Assembly (NCBI GenBank): GCA_964589935.1
Contig: CAZPVD010000003.1
Location: 310,001 to 374,000 of the forward strand
DNA length: 64,000 nucleotides
From: VHCN01 sp964589935
GTDB lineage: Bacteria; Verrucomicrobiota; Verrucomicrobiia; Limisphaerales; VHCN01
Reading direction: 5' to 3'
The translations under genes and the position numbers were made by a program. Positions 18,321 to 28,329 of this stretch are shown here, piece by piece. The number at the start of each line of letters is the position of its first letter. The stretch's first letter is position 1. The notes under the pieces were generated by a model. That model made no database searches and had not been told where the DNA came from. It was given only the letters and a program-made list of their open reading frames with translations.

Positions 18321-18363
18321 AAGACTTCGGCCTTCATACTTCATCATTCGTCCTTCATCATTT
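18321..18363. repeat. 'cttcatacttcatcattc' dispersed repeat upstream of thiE
   Basis: Direct repeats of cttcat/tcatcatt (cttcatacttcatcattcgtccttcatcat) end 5 nt before the thiE start. They resemble the short dispersed repeats seen elsewhere in this window, although they are not strongly palindromic. They probably contribute to the thiE leader. No TPP riboswitch consensus was recognised in 18217-18367. Confidence 0.45.
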
Positions 18364-18367
18364 CCGC

Positions 18368-19015
18368 ATGAAGCCTCTGGCTGAGTGCCGCCTCTACGCG
18401 TTCGTGGACACCGCGTATCTGCACGGGCGCGACCCGGCGGCCGTGGCGCGCCAGCTCTGCGCCGGCGGCGCGGACTTGCTCCAACTGCGCGCCAAAGGCT
18501 CCCCGCCCGAGGAAGTCCACCGGCTCGCCCAAGCCATCCTGCCCGTCACGCAGGCCGCCGGCATCGGCCTGGTCGTGAATGATTTTCCCCGCCTCGCGCT
18601 CAGTGTCGGTGCGCAAGTCTGCCATCTGGGGCAGGAGGATTTCTTTGACGCGGGCTTCAACTCGGCCGCGCAGGTGACGGGCTGCCCGAAGGAGCTGTTG
18701 CTGGGTCTCTCGACGCACGCGCCGGAGCAGGCGGCGCGCGCGCTGCGGGCGGGGCCGGATTACATCGCCATCGGCCCGGTGTTCAAGACGGGGACGAAGC
18801 CCACGGCCGCGCCGGTGACGCTGGACTACGTGCGCTGGGCCGCGGCGAATGTGACGGTGCCGTGGTTCGCCATCGGCGGCATCACGCTGTCGAATCTCGA
18901 TGAAGTGCTGGCCGCGGGCGCGCGCCGGGTGTGCGTGGTGTTGGCGATCCTCAATGCGCCGGATGTGACTGCGGCGTGCGCGGAGTTCAAGCGGCGCATC
19001 GTGGCGGCGGGATGA
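18368..19015 (+). CDS. thiE: Thiamine phosphate synthase
   Basis: The 215-aa TIM-barrel protein joins HMP-pyrophosphate and thiazole phosphate to make thiamine phosphate. Visible motifs in order are LLQLRAKGSPPEEV, GIGLVVNDFPRLALSVGAQ, HLGQEDFFDAGF, LLGLSTHAPEQAARA, YIAIGPVFKTGTKPTAAPV, VPWFAIGGITLSNLDEVLAAG and ARRVCVVLAIL. The pattern matches ThiE better than the TenI paralogue because ND, GQED and GPVF-TGTK segments are all present. The upstream gap holds only dispersed repeats. It converges with glpK, 18 bp apart. Confidence 0.9.
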   Translation: MKPLAECRLYAFVDTAYLHGRDPAAVARQLCAGGADLLQLRAKGSPPEEVHRLAQAILPVTQAAGIGLVVNDFPRLALSVGAQVCHLGQEDFFDAGFNSAAQVTGCPKELLLGLSTHAPEQAARALRAGPDYIAIGPVFKTGTKPTAAPVTLDYVRWAAANVTVPWFAIGGITLSNLDEVLAAGARRVCVVLAILNAPDVTAACAEFKRRIVAAG

Positions 19016-19033
19016 GGCGGGTTGGCGGGAGGT

Positions 19034-20518
<1,485 letters not shown>

Positions 20519-20717
20519 GGGGACGCGCCGAGTATGCGCGGCGCGGCGCACGAAGCAAGCCGCGCGTTCGGTTAAGTCCCGGCCAATTCGAGCTTGACCA
20601 TTGGGGTGCGTGGCTGCCTTCTATGAAAATAATCCTGCCAGGCCCGCCCCCCCCGGCCAGTGTGGACAAAATACAAAGGCGGCAGTAGGATCGAAACATA
20701 AAACAACAAACACAAAC

Positions 20718-21215
20718 ATGAAAACACTGACTAAAACTGCACTGGTTCTGACAACTCTGTTACTGGGGACTTGGGTTTCTTACTCTGCTTCGGAGAAAAA
20801 ATCACAGTATATGGCTGTTTGCACGGACGGGCATGGTCCGCTCACAGCATGGCTTGACAGTCGTGATGAAGCCAACAAAGTAGGCAAGGAGCATGAGCGA
20901 GCTACCAAAGGGCACAGATGGGACATCAAGGAGAGGGATAAGGCGACCGACGAAAAGAAGAAGCCGGAGCGACAAGCGCAAACTGAGGTTACCTTGGAAT
21001 GCCTTAAATATTTTGCCACGGGTAAGGATAAGGAGGTTGGAATCCGCAACAATTGCAACGAGTGCAAAACCGCTGTGGTGATTTTCCGTTACACCAATGG
21101 CAAGTCCGAAATAAAGAGATTCGACGTTCCGGCTTTCTCAGAGATCAAAGTGGACATCACGGGCGCAAATGAGACAGAGCTGATTGGGGAAGAGCCTTGT
21201 AAAAAGAAGAAGTAA
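20718..21215 (+). CDS. Secreted hypothetical protein
   Basis: The 165-aa protein is read from the ATG at 20718 because a signal peptide starts there (MKTLTKTALVLTTLLLGTWVSYSAS); the longer frame upstream is non-coding in character. The mature part is Lys/Glu-rich with a C-terminal half containing NNCNECKTAVVIFRY and VPAFSEIKVDI. Cysteines (CTDG, LECL, NNC, NEC, EEPC) may form disulfides. It lies between glpK and the GlpF-like gene but on the opposite strand. GC is lower than in its neighbours. I do not recognise the family. Confidence 0.65.
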   Translation: MKTLTKTALVLTTLLLGTWVSYSASEKKSQYMAVCTDGHGPLTAWLDSRDEANKVGKEHERATKGHRWDIKERDKATDEKKKPERQAQTEVTLECLKYFATGKDKEVGIRNNCNECKTAVVIFRYTNGKSEIKRFDVPAFSEIKVDITGANETELIGEEPCKKKK

Positions 21216-21300
21216 TGGACTCGCAACATCGCTGTGGGCCTCCTCTCCCGGCCCTCTTCCCCAAATGACACGATGAGACGAGGAAGTTGGAGCGCACCCA

Positions 21301-22044
21301 TCACGCCGGCCAGAGCAGCTTGTAAATCATTGCGCCCGCCACGCCGCCGATCACCGGGCCGATGACGGGCACCCAGGCGTAGCCCCAGTCGGAGCCGCCC
21401 TTGCCGGCGATGGGCAGCAGCGCATGGGCAATCCGCGGGCCGAGGTCGCGCGCGGGGTTGATGGCGTAGCCGGTCGGCCCGCCGAGCGAGAGGCCGATGG
21501 CCCACACGAGCACGCCCACGAGCGCGGGGCCGAAGCCCGAGTCCCAGCCGAACTCGGGCTTGAGGTTCGCCTTCGTGCCGATGGCGAGCACGCCGAGCAC
21601 GAGCGCCGCGGTGCCGATGATCTCGGTGAGGAGGTTCTTCGGCAGGTCGCGCACGGCCGGGCCGGTGCAGAAGACGGCGAGCTTCGCGCCCTTGTCCTCC
21701 GTCAGCGGCCAGTGCGGCAGATACGCGAGCCACACGAGCGCCGCGCCGAGGAACGCGCCGAGGAACTGTCCCGCGAGGTAGGGCGCGATCTTCGCGGCCT
21801 CGAGCTTGCCGAGCGCGGCAAGGCCGAGCGTGACGGCGGGGTTCAGGTGCGCGCCGCTGAAGGTGCCGACGCAATACACCGCGACCGCCACGGCGAAGCC
21901 CCAGCCGGCGGTGATGACGATCCAGCCGGAGTTGTGGCCCTTGGTCTGGTGGAGCACGACGTTGGCGACGACGCCGTCGCCGAGGAGGACGAGCAGCATC
22001 GTGCCGACGAGTTCAGCGAGGAAGGGAGATTGGTCGAGGGACAT
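21301..22044 (-). CDS. MIP family channel (aquaglyceroporin / GlpF-like)
   Basis: The 247-aa protein has six membrane spans and both half-helix NPA motifs: GAHLNPAVTLG (about residues 65-74) and INPARDLGPR (about 195-204). The Asp after the second NPAR is the mark of glycerol facilitators rather than strict water channels. Start chosen at MSLDQSPFLAELVGT. Together with glpK this suggests glycerol uptake and phosphorylation. Water or other small neutral solutes remain possible. Confidence 0.9.
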   Translation of the reverse strand: MSLDQSPFLAELVGTMLLVLLGDGVVANVVLHQTKGHNSGWIVITAGWGFAVAVAVYCVGTFSGAHLNPAVTLGLAALGKLEAAKIAPYLAGQFLGAFLGAALVWLAYLPHWPLTEDKGAKLAVFCTGPAVRDLPKNLLTEIIGTAALVLGVLAIGTKANLKPEFGWDSGFGPALVGVLVWAIGLSLGGPTGYAINPARDLGPRIAHALLPIAGKGGSDWGYAWVPVIGPVIGGVAGAMIYKLLWPA

Positions 22045-22133
22045 GGACGTTGCAGTTGTTGGAATTTGGCTGCGCAGAAGCTGGCAAAAGCCCATCCGCG
22101 TGTCCACAGCAAAGGCCGGCGAAGCGCAGGGCG

Positions 22134-23474
22134 CTAGGCGGCTTGCAGCGCGGCGTCGAGCACTTGCAGGAGGAAATCCGCGTCGGCGCGCGTGATGCAC
22201 ATGGGCGGCTTGATGCGAAGGGTGTTGGCGAAGAAGCCGCCCTTGCCGATGAGCAGGCCAAGCTCGCGGCACTTCTCAAAGACGGCGAGGCATTCGTCGC
22301 GGGCGGGCTCCCTGGTCGTGCGGTCTTTCACGAGTTCCACGCCGAGCATGAGGCCGAGGCCGCGCACGTCGCCAATGAGGGAGTGTTTCCCGGCGAGCTT
22401 CGCAAAGCCCGCCTTGAGGTGCGCGCCGATGGCGAGGGAGTTCTCCTGCAACTTCTCGCGCTCGATGACTTGCAGCACGGCGCGGCCCTGCGCGCACACG
22501 ACGGGGTTGCCGCCGAAGGTGTTGAAGTGCGTGCGCGACGCGAGCGCCTTCGCCACTTGCGGCGTGGTGACGACGGCGGCGAGCGGGCAGCCGTTGCCGA
22601 TGCCCTTCGCCATCGTGACGATGTCGGGCACGACGCCCTGCGTCTCGAAGCCCCAGTAGTGCGTGCCGGTGCGGCCGAAGCCCGACTGCACTTCGTCCGC
22701 GATGCACACGCCACCCGCGGCGCGGATGTGTTCGTAGGCGCGCTTGAGGTAGCCGTCGGGAAACACCACCGCGCCGCCGACGCCCTGGATGGATTCCGCG
22801 ATGAAGCCCGCGACCTGTCCCGACGTGCCGAACTGGATGAGGTTCTTCACGTCGTCGGCGTATTTGCGTCCCGCGTCAGGGTCGCTCGCGCCGAACTGCC
22901 CGCGAAACGTGTCGGGCATGAGCGCGTGATGGATGCCGAAGCTGTGCGGGACGTTGAACTTCCACGTGCTGTGCGCGGTAAGGCCCATCGTGGACTGGCT
23001 GCCGCCGTGGTATCCGTTGCGCAGCGCGATCACGTCGTAGTTGCCCGTTGCGGCGCGCGCCATGAGCAGCGCGAGGTCGTTCGCCTCGGAGCCTGAGTTG
23101 ACGAAGTAAACCACCTTCAATTCGCCCGGCATCTTCGCCGCGAGGTCGCGCGCGTAGAGGGCGACGTTCGGGTGCAGGTAGATGGTCGTGGCGTGCTGGA
23201 GCGTTTCGTTCTGCGCGTTCACAGCCGCAATCACGTCCGGGTGGCAGTGCCCGACGCTCACAGTCACGATGCCGCCAAAGCCGTCGAGATAGCGGCGTCC
23301 CTTTTCATCGAAGAGCCACTGGCCCTTGCCCTCGACGATCATGAGCGGCTTCTTGTAGTAGTGGAAGATGGCGGGGCTGAGGAACTGCTTGCGCAGCGCG
23401 AACACCTCGTCGGCGGAGGGGCCGGTGTAGGGGCGCGGCTGGTGGTCGCAGGGCGGGAGTGGAATGGAATTCAT
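22134..23474 (-). CDS. Class III aminotransferase, AGXT2-like (beta-alanine / aminoisobutyrate transaminase)
   Basis: The 446-aa PLP enzyme has the class III signature: GCHP-like segment SVGHCHPDVIAAV, VNSGSEANDLAL, GYHGGSQSTMGL, ADEVQSGFGRTGTHYWGFE and the PLP lysine in TMAKGIGNGCPL, then FNTFGGNPV. The overall sequence is most like eukaryotic AGXT2 and bacterial beta-alanine:pyruvate transaminases. Placed downstream of the dihydropyrimidinase and permease, it likely converts beta-alanine or 3-aminoisobutyrate to malonate or methylmalonate semialdehyde. Alanine-glyoxylate activity is an alternative. Confidence 0.88.
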   Translation of the reverse strand: MNSIPLPPCDHQPRPYTGPSADEVFALRKQFLSPAIFHYYKKPLMIVEGKGQWLFDEKGRRYLDGFGGIVTVSVGHCHPDVIAAVNAQNETLQHATTIYLHPNVALYARDLAAKMPGELKVVYFVNSGSEANDLALLMARAATGNYDVIALRNGYHGGSQSTMGLTAHSTWKFNVPHSFGIHHALMPDTFRGQFGASDPDAGRKYADDVKNLIQFGTSGQVAGFIAESIQGVGGAVVFPDGYLKRAYEHIRAAGGVCIADEVQSGFGRTGTHYWGFETQGVVPDIVTMAKGIGNGCPLAAVVTTPQVAKALASRTHFNTFGGNPVVCAQGRAVLQVIEREKLQENSLAIGAHLKAGFAKLAGKHSLIGDVRGLGLMLGVELVKDRTTREPARDECLAVFEKCRELGLLIGKGGFFANTLRIKPPMCITRADADFLLQVLDAALQAA

Positions 23475-23504
23475 GCAATGCTTCGCGGGAATCTTATCTG
23501 GGAT

Positions 23505-25004
23505 TCACGAACGCGGCGCAACCTTTCGCAGCGTAAGGTAAACTACGAACGCAATCGCGAAGCCGACGAACCATGCATAGTTGTAAAGGCCGAGCAACGC
23601 CGCCGGAAGGTTCGCGCCATTGATCAGCTTCACCGTCGCGAGAAAGCCCGGCAGGCTTGGCAGCACGCCTCCGGCGAGCGCGACGAGCGCGACAACGCTG
23701 AAGCCGTTCGTGAAGCGATACTCGCCGCCCGGCTGGTAGAGCGCCTTCACGTTGAGCTGGCACCGGCGGCACACGAAGTAGTCCGCAATCATGATGCCGC
23801 CGATGGGGCCGAGCAGCGCGCTGTAACCGATGAGCCACGTGAAGATGTAGCCGTTCGGGTCCGCGACAAGTTTCCACGGCATCATCACGATGCCGATGAC
23901 GCCCGTGATCAGTCCGCCGGTGCGGAACGAAATCTTCCTCGGCGCGAGGTGTGCGAAGTCGTTGGCGGGCGAGACGACGTTCGCCGCGATGTTTGTCGCG
24001 AGCGTCGCGACGCACAGCGCGAGCATTGCGATGACGAGCACGAACGGGTCCTTGAAGCGCGTAAGCACGTCCACCGGATCCCAGATGGTCGTGCCGTAGA
24101 TGATGGTCGTCGCCGACGTGACCGCGACACCGATGAACGAGTAGAGCGCCATCGTCGCCGGCAGGCCGAGCGCCTGGCCGACGGCCTGGTCGCGCTGCGT
24201 GTAGGCGTAGCGCGAGAAGTCGGGAATGTTCAGTGAAAGCGTCGCCCAGAAGCCGATCATCCCCGTGAGCGCCGGGAAGAAGAAGCCCCAGAACTGCCCG
24301 GCCTTTGCTTGGCCCGCATCGAACGCCGACGGTTGCGAGAGAATCGGCCCAAAGCCGCCCGCCGCGCGATGCGCCCACCACAGCAGCACCAGCCCGAGCG
24401 CGATGAGCAGCGGCGCCTTGATGTTGAGCAGCCAGCGGATGCACTCGATGCCCTTCCACACGACAGCCATGTTGATCGCCCAGAAAAACATGAAGCACAC
24501 GAACTGCGCGAACGTGATGCCGAGGAAGTTCTCCGCCGAGCCTGTCGCGAGCGACGGCACGAAGACTGCGAGGATTTTGTAAATCGCGTTGCCGCCGATC
24601 CACGACTGGATGCCGAACCATCCGCACGCGACGAACGCGCGCAGCAGCGCCGGCACGTTCGCCCCGGCCGTGCCGAACGACGCCCGGCAGAAGACCGGGA
24701 ACGGGATGCCGTAGGCCGTGCCCGCGTGCGCGTTGAGGATCATCGGCACGACGACGATGACGTTGCCGAGGAAGATCGTGAGGATCGCCTGCCACCAGTT
24801 CATGCCGCCGCCGATGAGCGACGAGGCGAGCATGTAAGTCGGGATGCACGCGGACATTGAGACCCACAGCGCCGCGAAGCTGAACATGCCCCACTTGCGC
24901 TGCGCCTGCGTGACCGGCGCAAGGTCCTTGTTGAACAGGTGGCTCTGCGCAATGTCGGCCTCGACATCGGGCGCGTTGGCGGCAAGGCCAGACGATGTGG
25001 ACAT
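23505..25004 (-). CDS. NCS1 family nucleobase permease (uracil/allantoin/hydantoin type)
   Basis: The protein is 499 aa with about 12 membrane spans. Start chosen at MSTSSGLAANAPDVEADIAQ, 4 nt after the hydA stop; a longer frame would overlap hydA. NCS1 features are the N-terminal NKDLAPVTQAQRKWGMFSFAALWVSMSACIPTY (in parts), GIPFPVFCRASFGTAGANVPALLRAFVACGWFGIQSWIGG region and YFVCRR near the C-terminus. The operon context points to uracil, thymine or their dihydro derivatives as substrate, but sequence alone does not fix this. Confidence 0.88.
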   Translation of the reverse strand: MSTSSGLAANAPDVEADIAQSHLFNKDLAPVTQAQRKWGMFSFAALWVSMSACIPTYMLASSLIGGGMNWWQAILTIFLGNVIVVVPMILNAHAGTAYGIPFPVFCRASFGTAGANVPALLRAFVACGWFGIQSWIGGNAIYKILAVFVPSLATGSAENFLGITFAQFVCFMFFWAINMAVVWKGIECIRWLLNIKAPLLIALGLVLLWWAHRAAGGFGPILSQPSAFDAGQAKAGQFWGFFFPALTGMIGFWATLSLNIPDFSRYAYTQRDQAVGQALGLPATMALYSFIGVAVTSATTIIYGTTIWDPVDVLTRFKDPFVLVIAMLALCVATLATNIAANVVSPANDFAHLAPRKISFRTGGLITGVIGIVMMPWKLVADPNGYIFTWLIGYSALLGPIGGIMIADYFVCRRCQLNVKALYQPGGEYRFTNGFSVVALVALAGGVLPSLPGFLATVKLINGANLPAALLGLYNYAWFVGFAIAFVVYLTLRKVAPRS

Positions 25005-25008
25005 AAGA

Positions 25009-26391
25009 TTAAAAATGACTCGGCTTGCGCTGGAGGAATTTCCCGCGGCCGTGTTGGCCAACGAATTTGCCGTCGCGCACCGCGACTTGCCCGCGCACTG
25101 TGACGACGCTGGGGCGGCCTTCGATTTTCCAGCCCTCGAATGCGCTGTAGTCCACGTTCATGTGCTGGGTCTTGACGGAAATCTTGCCGCGATAGTTCGG
25201 GTCATAGACCACGAGGTCGGCGTCCGCGCCGGGCTGGATCGTTCCTTTTCGCGGGAAGAGATCGAACGTCTTCGCGACCTGCGTGCTGGCAGCGTTGACC
25301 AACGTGTGCAGATCAATCTTCCCCGCTTTCACGCCGTAGGTGTAGAGCAAGTTGATGCGTTCTTCGAGCGACGGGATGCCGTTGGGAATTTTTGTGAAAT
25401 CATTTTTTCCCATCTCCTTCTGCTTGCGGAAATCGAACGGCGCGTGGTCGGTGGCGACCGTGTTCACCAGTCCGTCGCGAAGGCCGTGCCAGAGAATTTC
25501 CTGATTCCGCTTGTCGCGAAGCGGCGGTGACATGACGAACTTCGCGCCCTCGAACTTCGGCTTCTCCGCGTAGGTTTTGTCGAGCGTGAGATACTGGATG
25601 AGCGTTTCAACGGCGACGCGCACACCACGTTGGCGCGCGGCGATAGCCTGGTCGAGCGCTTCCTTGCAGCTCAAGTGAACGATGTAAGTCGCCGCGCCGG
25701 TGAGTTCGGCGAAGGTCATCAAGTGATGCACGCCCTCGGCCTCGACGGCGGGCGGACGGCTCTCGTGATGCTGACCGGGATCGGTCTTGCCGGCGGCGAG
25801 CAATTCCTTCGAGCGCTCGGCCACGAGCGTCTCATTCTCGCAATGCGCGGTGACGATGACGCCGAGTTCCTTCGCCAGCTTGAGCGTGCGGTAAAGCTCC
25901 GTGTCGTCCACGCCGAACGCGCCTTTGTAAGCGAGGAAGATTTTGAACGAACTGATGCCACGTCTGACGATCTCGCGGAGCTGTGTCTCGGTCGTGTCGT
26001 TAAACTTCGTCACGCCCATGTGGAACGTGAAGTCGCACGCGGACTTGCCTTCGGCCTGGCTCATCCAGAGTTCAAAACTCTTCAGGGCATCGTCTTTGCG
26101 CGAGGGACAGCACATTTCAATCAACGTCGTCGTGCCGCCGACGAGCGCGGCCTGGCTGCCAGTCACGTAATCGTCCTTGGAAAACGTGCCCATGAATGGC
26201 AGGTAAATGTGAACATGCGGATCAATGAAGCCGGGGAAAACAAACTTCCCCTTCGCATCAATCACCTCCGCGCCGCGCGGCGGTTTGATGTCGCGATCAA
26301 TACGCGTGATGATTTCGTTTTCGCAAAGGATGTCAGCCACGTAGCGTTCGCTCGCGGTGACAATTTCTCCGTTCTTAACAAGGAGTGACAT
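25009..26391 (-). CDS. hydA: Dihydropyrimidinase (D-hydantoinase)
   Basis: The 460-aa amidohydrolase opens 5,6-dihydrouracil/dihydrothymine to N-carbamoyl-beta-amino acids. It has the metal motif FPGFIDPHVHIYLPFMGT, the carboxylated lysine in SSFKIFLAYKG, metal histidines in VTAHCEN and YIVHLSC, catalytic NTVATDHAPF and the C-terminal GTIQPGADADLVVYDP. The length is normal. No Shine-Dalgarno sequence precedes its ATG: the 30 nt upstream are acatgtcac-type tandem repeats and the arm of an inverted repeat left by the adjacent four-helix gene. Other cyclic amidases share the fold, but the neighbouring genes make this role likely. Confidence 0.92.
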   Translation of the reverse strand: MSLLVKNGEIVTASERYVADILCENEIITRIDRDIKPPRGAEVIDAKGKFVFPGFIDPHVHIYLPFMGTFSKDDYVTGSQAALVGGTTTLIEMCCPSRKDDALKSFELWMSQAEGKSACDFTFHMGVTKFNDTTETQLREIVRRGISSFKIFLAYKGAFGVDDTELYRTLKLAKELGVIVTAHCENETLVAERSKELLAAGKTDPGQHHESRPPAVEAEGVHHLMTFAELTGAATYIVHLSCKEALDQAIAARQRGVRVAVETLIQYLTLDKTYAEKPKFEGAKFVMSPPLRDKRNQEILWHGLRDGLVNTVATDHAPFDFRKQKEMGKNDFTKIPNGIPSLEERINLLYTYGVKAGKIDLHTLVNAASTQVAKTFDLFPRKGTIQPGADADLVVYDPNYRGKISVKTQHMNVDYSAFEGWKIEGRPSVVTVRGQVAVRDGKFVGQHGRGKFLQRKPSHF

Positions 26392-26398
26392 GTGACAT

Positions 26399-26420
26399 GT
26401 GACAAGTGATGAGTGACGAG
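26399..26420. repeat. Left inverted repeat flanking the four-helix gene
   Basis: The 22-nt sequence has the core aagtgatgagtgac. It matches the reverse complement of 26814-26835 at 20 of 22 positions. It lies directly after the TAA stop of the four-helix gene (26421-26423) and before the hydA start. A short tandem tgtgaca run precedes it at 26385-26403. Confidence 0.85.
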
Positions 26421-26825
26421 TTAGTGGCCGCTACTTAGGCTGCGTCGGAGAGCGTTGAGCATACGCCGGAGTTCGCTGATTAGTTCCTGGCACCGGCCAG
26501 CCTCGTGGCTCTCGATGAGGCCCAACTCAATACTCAGGAATACCTGAGTGTCGAGTTCTGCGACCGAACCTTCGGCTATCGAAATGAACTGGATGAATTC
26601 CGCCGTGGACTTGCGCGCTTGACCTTCGGCGAGGTTTGAAGGAACCGACACGGCAGCGCGCCGCATCTGAGAAACAAGCCCATAACGTTTCTCGGTTGGC
26701 AGCTTCCCGGTGAGTTGATAAACAATCTTCGCCAACTCGATTCCCTTCTGCCAGACGAGCAAATCCCGATACCCTTGCGGCTTGGTTTTTGCTTCTGGCG
26801 CGGGCGTTTGAATCTTGTCACTCAT
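26421..26825 (-). CDS. Four-helix bundle protein (23S rRNA intervening-sequence protein family)
   Basis: The 134-aa protein has the S23/IVP signature: GYRDLLVWQKGIELAKIVY, LPTEKRYGLVSQMRRAAVSV, PSNLAEGQARKSTAEFIQFI and AEGSVAELDTQVFLSIELGLI. Start chosen at ATG 26823-26825 (MSDKIQTPAPE), because upstream codons in the frame are only the antisense of the dehydrogenase gene. Family members are encoded in intervening sequences of 23S rRNA genes or freestanding and form pentameric four-helix bundles; relatives include the Avd protein of diversity-generating retroelements. Here it sits inside the pyrimidine operon, between mmsA and hydA, and is bounded by inverted repeats. Its role is unknown. Confidence 0.88.
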   Translation of the reverse strand: MSDKIQTPAPEAKTKPQGYRDLLVWQKGIELAKIVYQLTGKLPTEKRYGLVSQMRRAAVSVPSNLAEGQARKSTAEFIQFISIAEGSVAELDTQVFLSIELGLIESHEAGRCQELISELRRMLNALRRSLSSGH

Positions 26826-26835
26826 CACTTGCCAC
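26814..26835. repeat. Right inverted repeat flanking the four-helix gene, covering its start codon
   Basis: This is the partner of 26399-26420 in inverted orientation (20/22). On the transcribed minus strand it contains the ATG of the four-helix gene (gtgATGAGTGACAAG), so pairing of the two arms in RNA would hide the start codon and bring the ends of the cassette together. It lies 3 nt from the mmsA stop. Confidence 0.85.
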
Positions 26836-26838
26836 CCG

Positions 26839-28323
26839 TCACTTCTTCCAAACATCGCCCACGCCTTCGCCGAACCAGCGTGTGCTGACGACTTTTTGCT
26901 GCGTGTAGAACTGCACCGCCTCGCGCCCTTGGATGTGCAGGTCGCCGAAGAAGGATTCATTCCAGCCGGTGAAGGGAAACATCGCCATCGTCGCAGGCAC
27001 ACCGACATTGATGCCGACCATGCCGACGTTGACGCGGTGCTTGAATTCGCGCGCGGCCTTGCCGGAGTTGGTGAAGATCGCAGTGCCGTTGCCGAAGGCA
27101 GACTTGTTCGCCTGCTCGATGGCATGGTCAAGGTCCTCCATGCGCATGACATTAAGCACCGGGCCGAAGACTTCTTCACGCGCGAGGGTCATGTTGTTTT
27201 GAACCTGATCCACGATCGTCGCGCCGAGGAAAAAACCGTTCGGCGCGTCAGAGACCTTCACGCCGCGGCCGTCGCAGATGATTTTTGCACCTTCCTTCTC
27301 GCCGCTGGCGACGAGGTCCATCACGCGCTCACGATGCTGCGCAGTGATGACGGGTCCCATGTCCGGTTGCGGTGCGGTGCGGTCGGTGCGGCCGACTTTG
27401 ATAGCCTTTGCTGTGGCGACGAGTTCGGGCAACAACTTGTCGGCGGCCTTGCCCACGGTGATTGCCGTCGAGCCGGCCATGCAACGCTCGCCCGCGCAGC
27501 CGAACGCTGCGGCTGAGAGCGCCTCGACGGTCTTTGGCACGTCGGCATCGGGCATGACGACGATGTAATTTTTCGCGCCGCCGTTGGATTGGACGCGCTT
27601 CCCATGCTTCGTGCCGGTTTCGTAGATGTAGCGCGCAATGGGTGTGGAGCCGACGAACGACACGGCCTTCACCGTCGGGTGCGCGAGCAAGGCGTCCACG
27701 ACCTCGCGTCCGCCATGCACGATGTTCATCACGCCTTTCGGCAGGCCGGCTTGTTCAAGCAACTCGGTGATGAGCACGGCGGAGAGCGGAACTTTCTCGC
27801 TTGGCTTGAGAACGAAAGTGTTCCCGCAGGCGAGCGCGAGTGGGAACATCCACATCGGCACCATCGCGGGGAAGTTGAACGGCGTGATGCCGACACAAAC
27901 GCCAAGCGGCTGGAGGTGCGTCTCACAATCCACACCGCGCGCGATGTTTTCGAGCGTGTCGCCCATGAGCAGCGCCGGGATGCCGCAGGCGTATTCGATG
28001 TTCTCGATGCCGCGGAACATGCTGCCGCGCGCCTCGGCGAGCGTCTTGCCGTGCTCGCGCGAAATGCTTGTGCAGATGCGGTCGAAGTTCTGCTCGATGA
28101 GATGGCGGTAGCGGAAAAAGACGCGCGCGCGTTCAACCGGCGGCGTATCGCGCCACGCGGGAAACGCAGCGGCGGCGGCTTGCACGGCTTCATCCACGAG
28201 CGCCGCATCGCCGACAGGGCACTCGGCGATGACTTCACCGGTGGAAGGATTGTAAATGGGCGTAGTGGGAACGCTCTTGAGCGCCCGCCACTCGCCCCCG
28301 ATGAAGACAGGGCAATTAGTCAT
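26839..28323 (-). CDS. mmsA: CoA-acylating methylmalonate/malonate semialdehyde dehydrogenase
   Basis: The 494-aa aldehyde dehydrogenase of the MMSDH family has MFPLALACGNTFVLKPSEKVP, SFVGSTPIARYIYETG, the catalytic cysteine in FGCAGERCMAGSTAI and FGNGTAIFTNSG. The nucleophile context ERCMA and the lack of the usual general-base Glu in the QSNGGAKN segment are characteristic of the CoA-dependent enzyme. It probably converts malonate semialdehyde to acetyl-CoA and methylmalonate semialdehyde to propionyl-CoA as the last step of uracil/thymine degradation. It sits 6 nt after the preA stop. Confidence 0.93.
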   Translation of the reverse strand: MTNCPVFIGGEWRALKSVPTTPIYNPSTGEVIAECPVGDAALVDEAVQAAAAAFPAWRDTPPVERARVFFRYRHLIEQNFDRICTSISREHGKTLAEARGSMFRGIENIEYACGIPALLMGDTLENIARGVDCETHLQPLGVCVGITPFNFPAMVPMWMFPLALACGNTFVLKPSEKVPLSAVLITELLEQAGLPKGVMNIVHGGREVVDALLAHPTVKAVSFVGSTPIARYIYETGTKHGKRVQSNGGAKNYIVVMPDADVPKTVEALSAAAFGCAGERCMAGSTAITVGKAADKLLPELVATAKAIKVGRTDRTAPQPDMGPVITAQHRERVMDLVASGEKEGAKIICDGRGVKVSDAPNGFFLGATIVDQVQNNMTLAREEVFGPVLNVMRMEDLDHAIEQANKSAFGNGTAIFTNSGKAAREFKHRVNVGMVGINVGVPATMAMFPFTGWNESFFGDLHIQGREAVQFYTQQKVVSTRWFGEGVGDVWKK

Positions 28324-28329
28324 GAAAAA

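Noticed and set aside
18217..18367. TPP riboswitch upstream of thiE
   Set aside because: The conserved CUGAGA and ACCUGA-type core elements are not present in the right order; the gap holds dispersed repeats.
26826..27179. N-terminal extension of the four-helix protein into the mmsA region
   Set aside because: Homology begins at the MSDK start; the extension is antisense to mmsA and Ser/Arg-rich.
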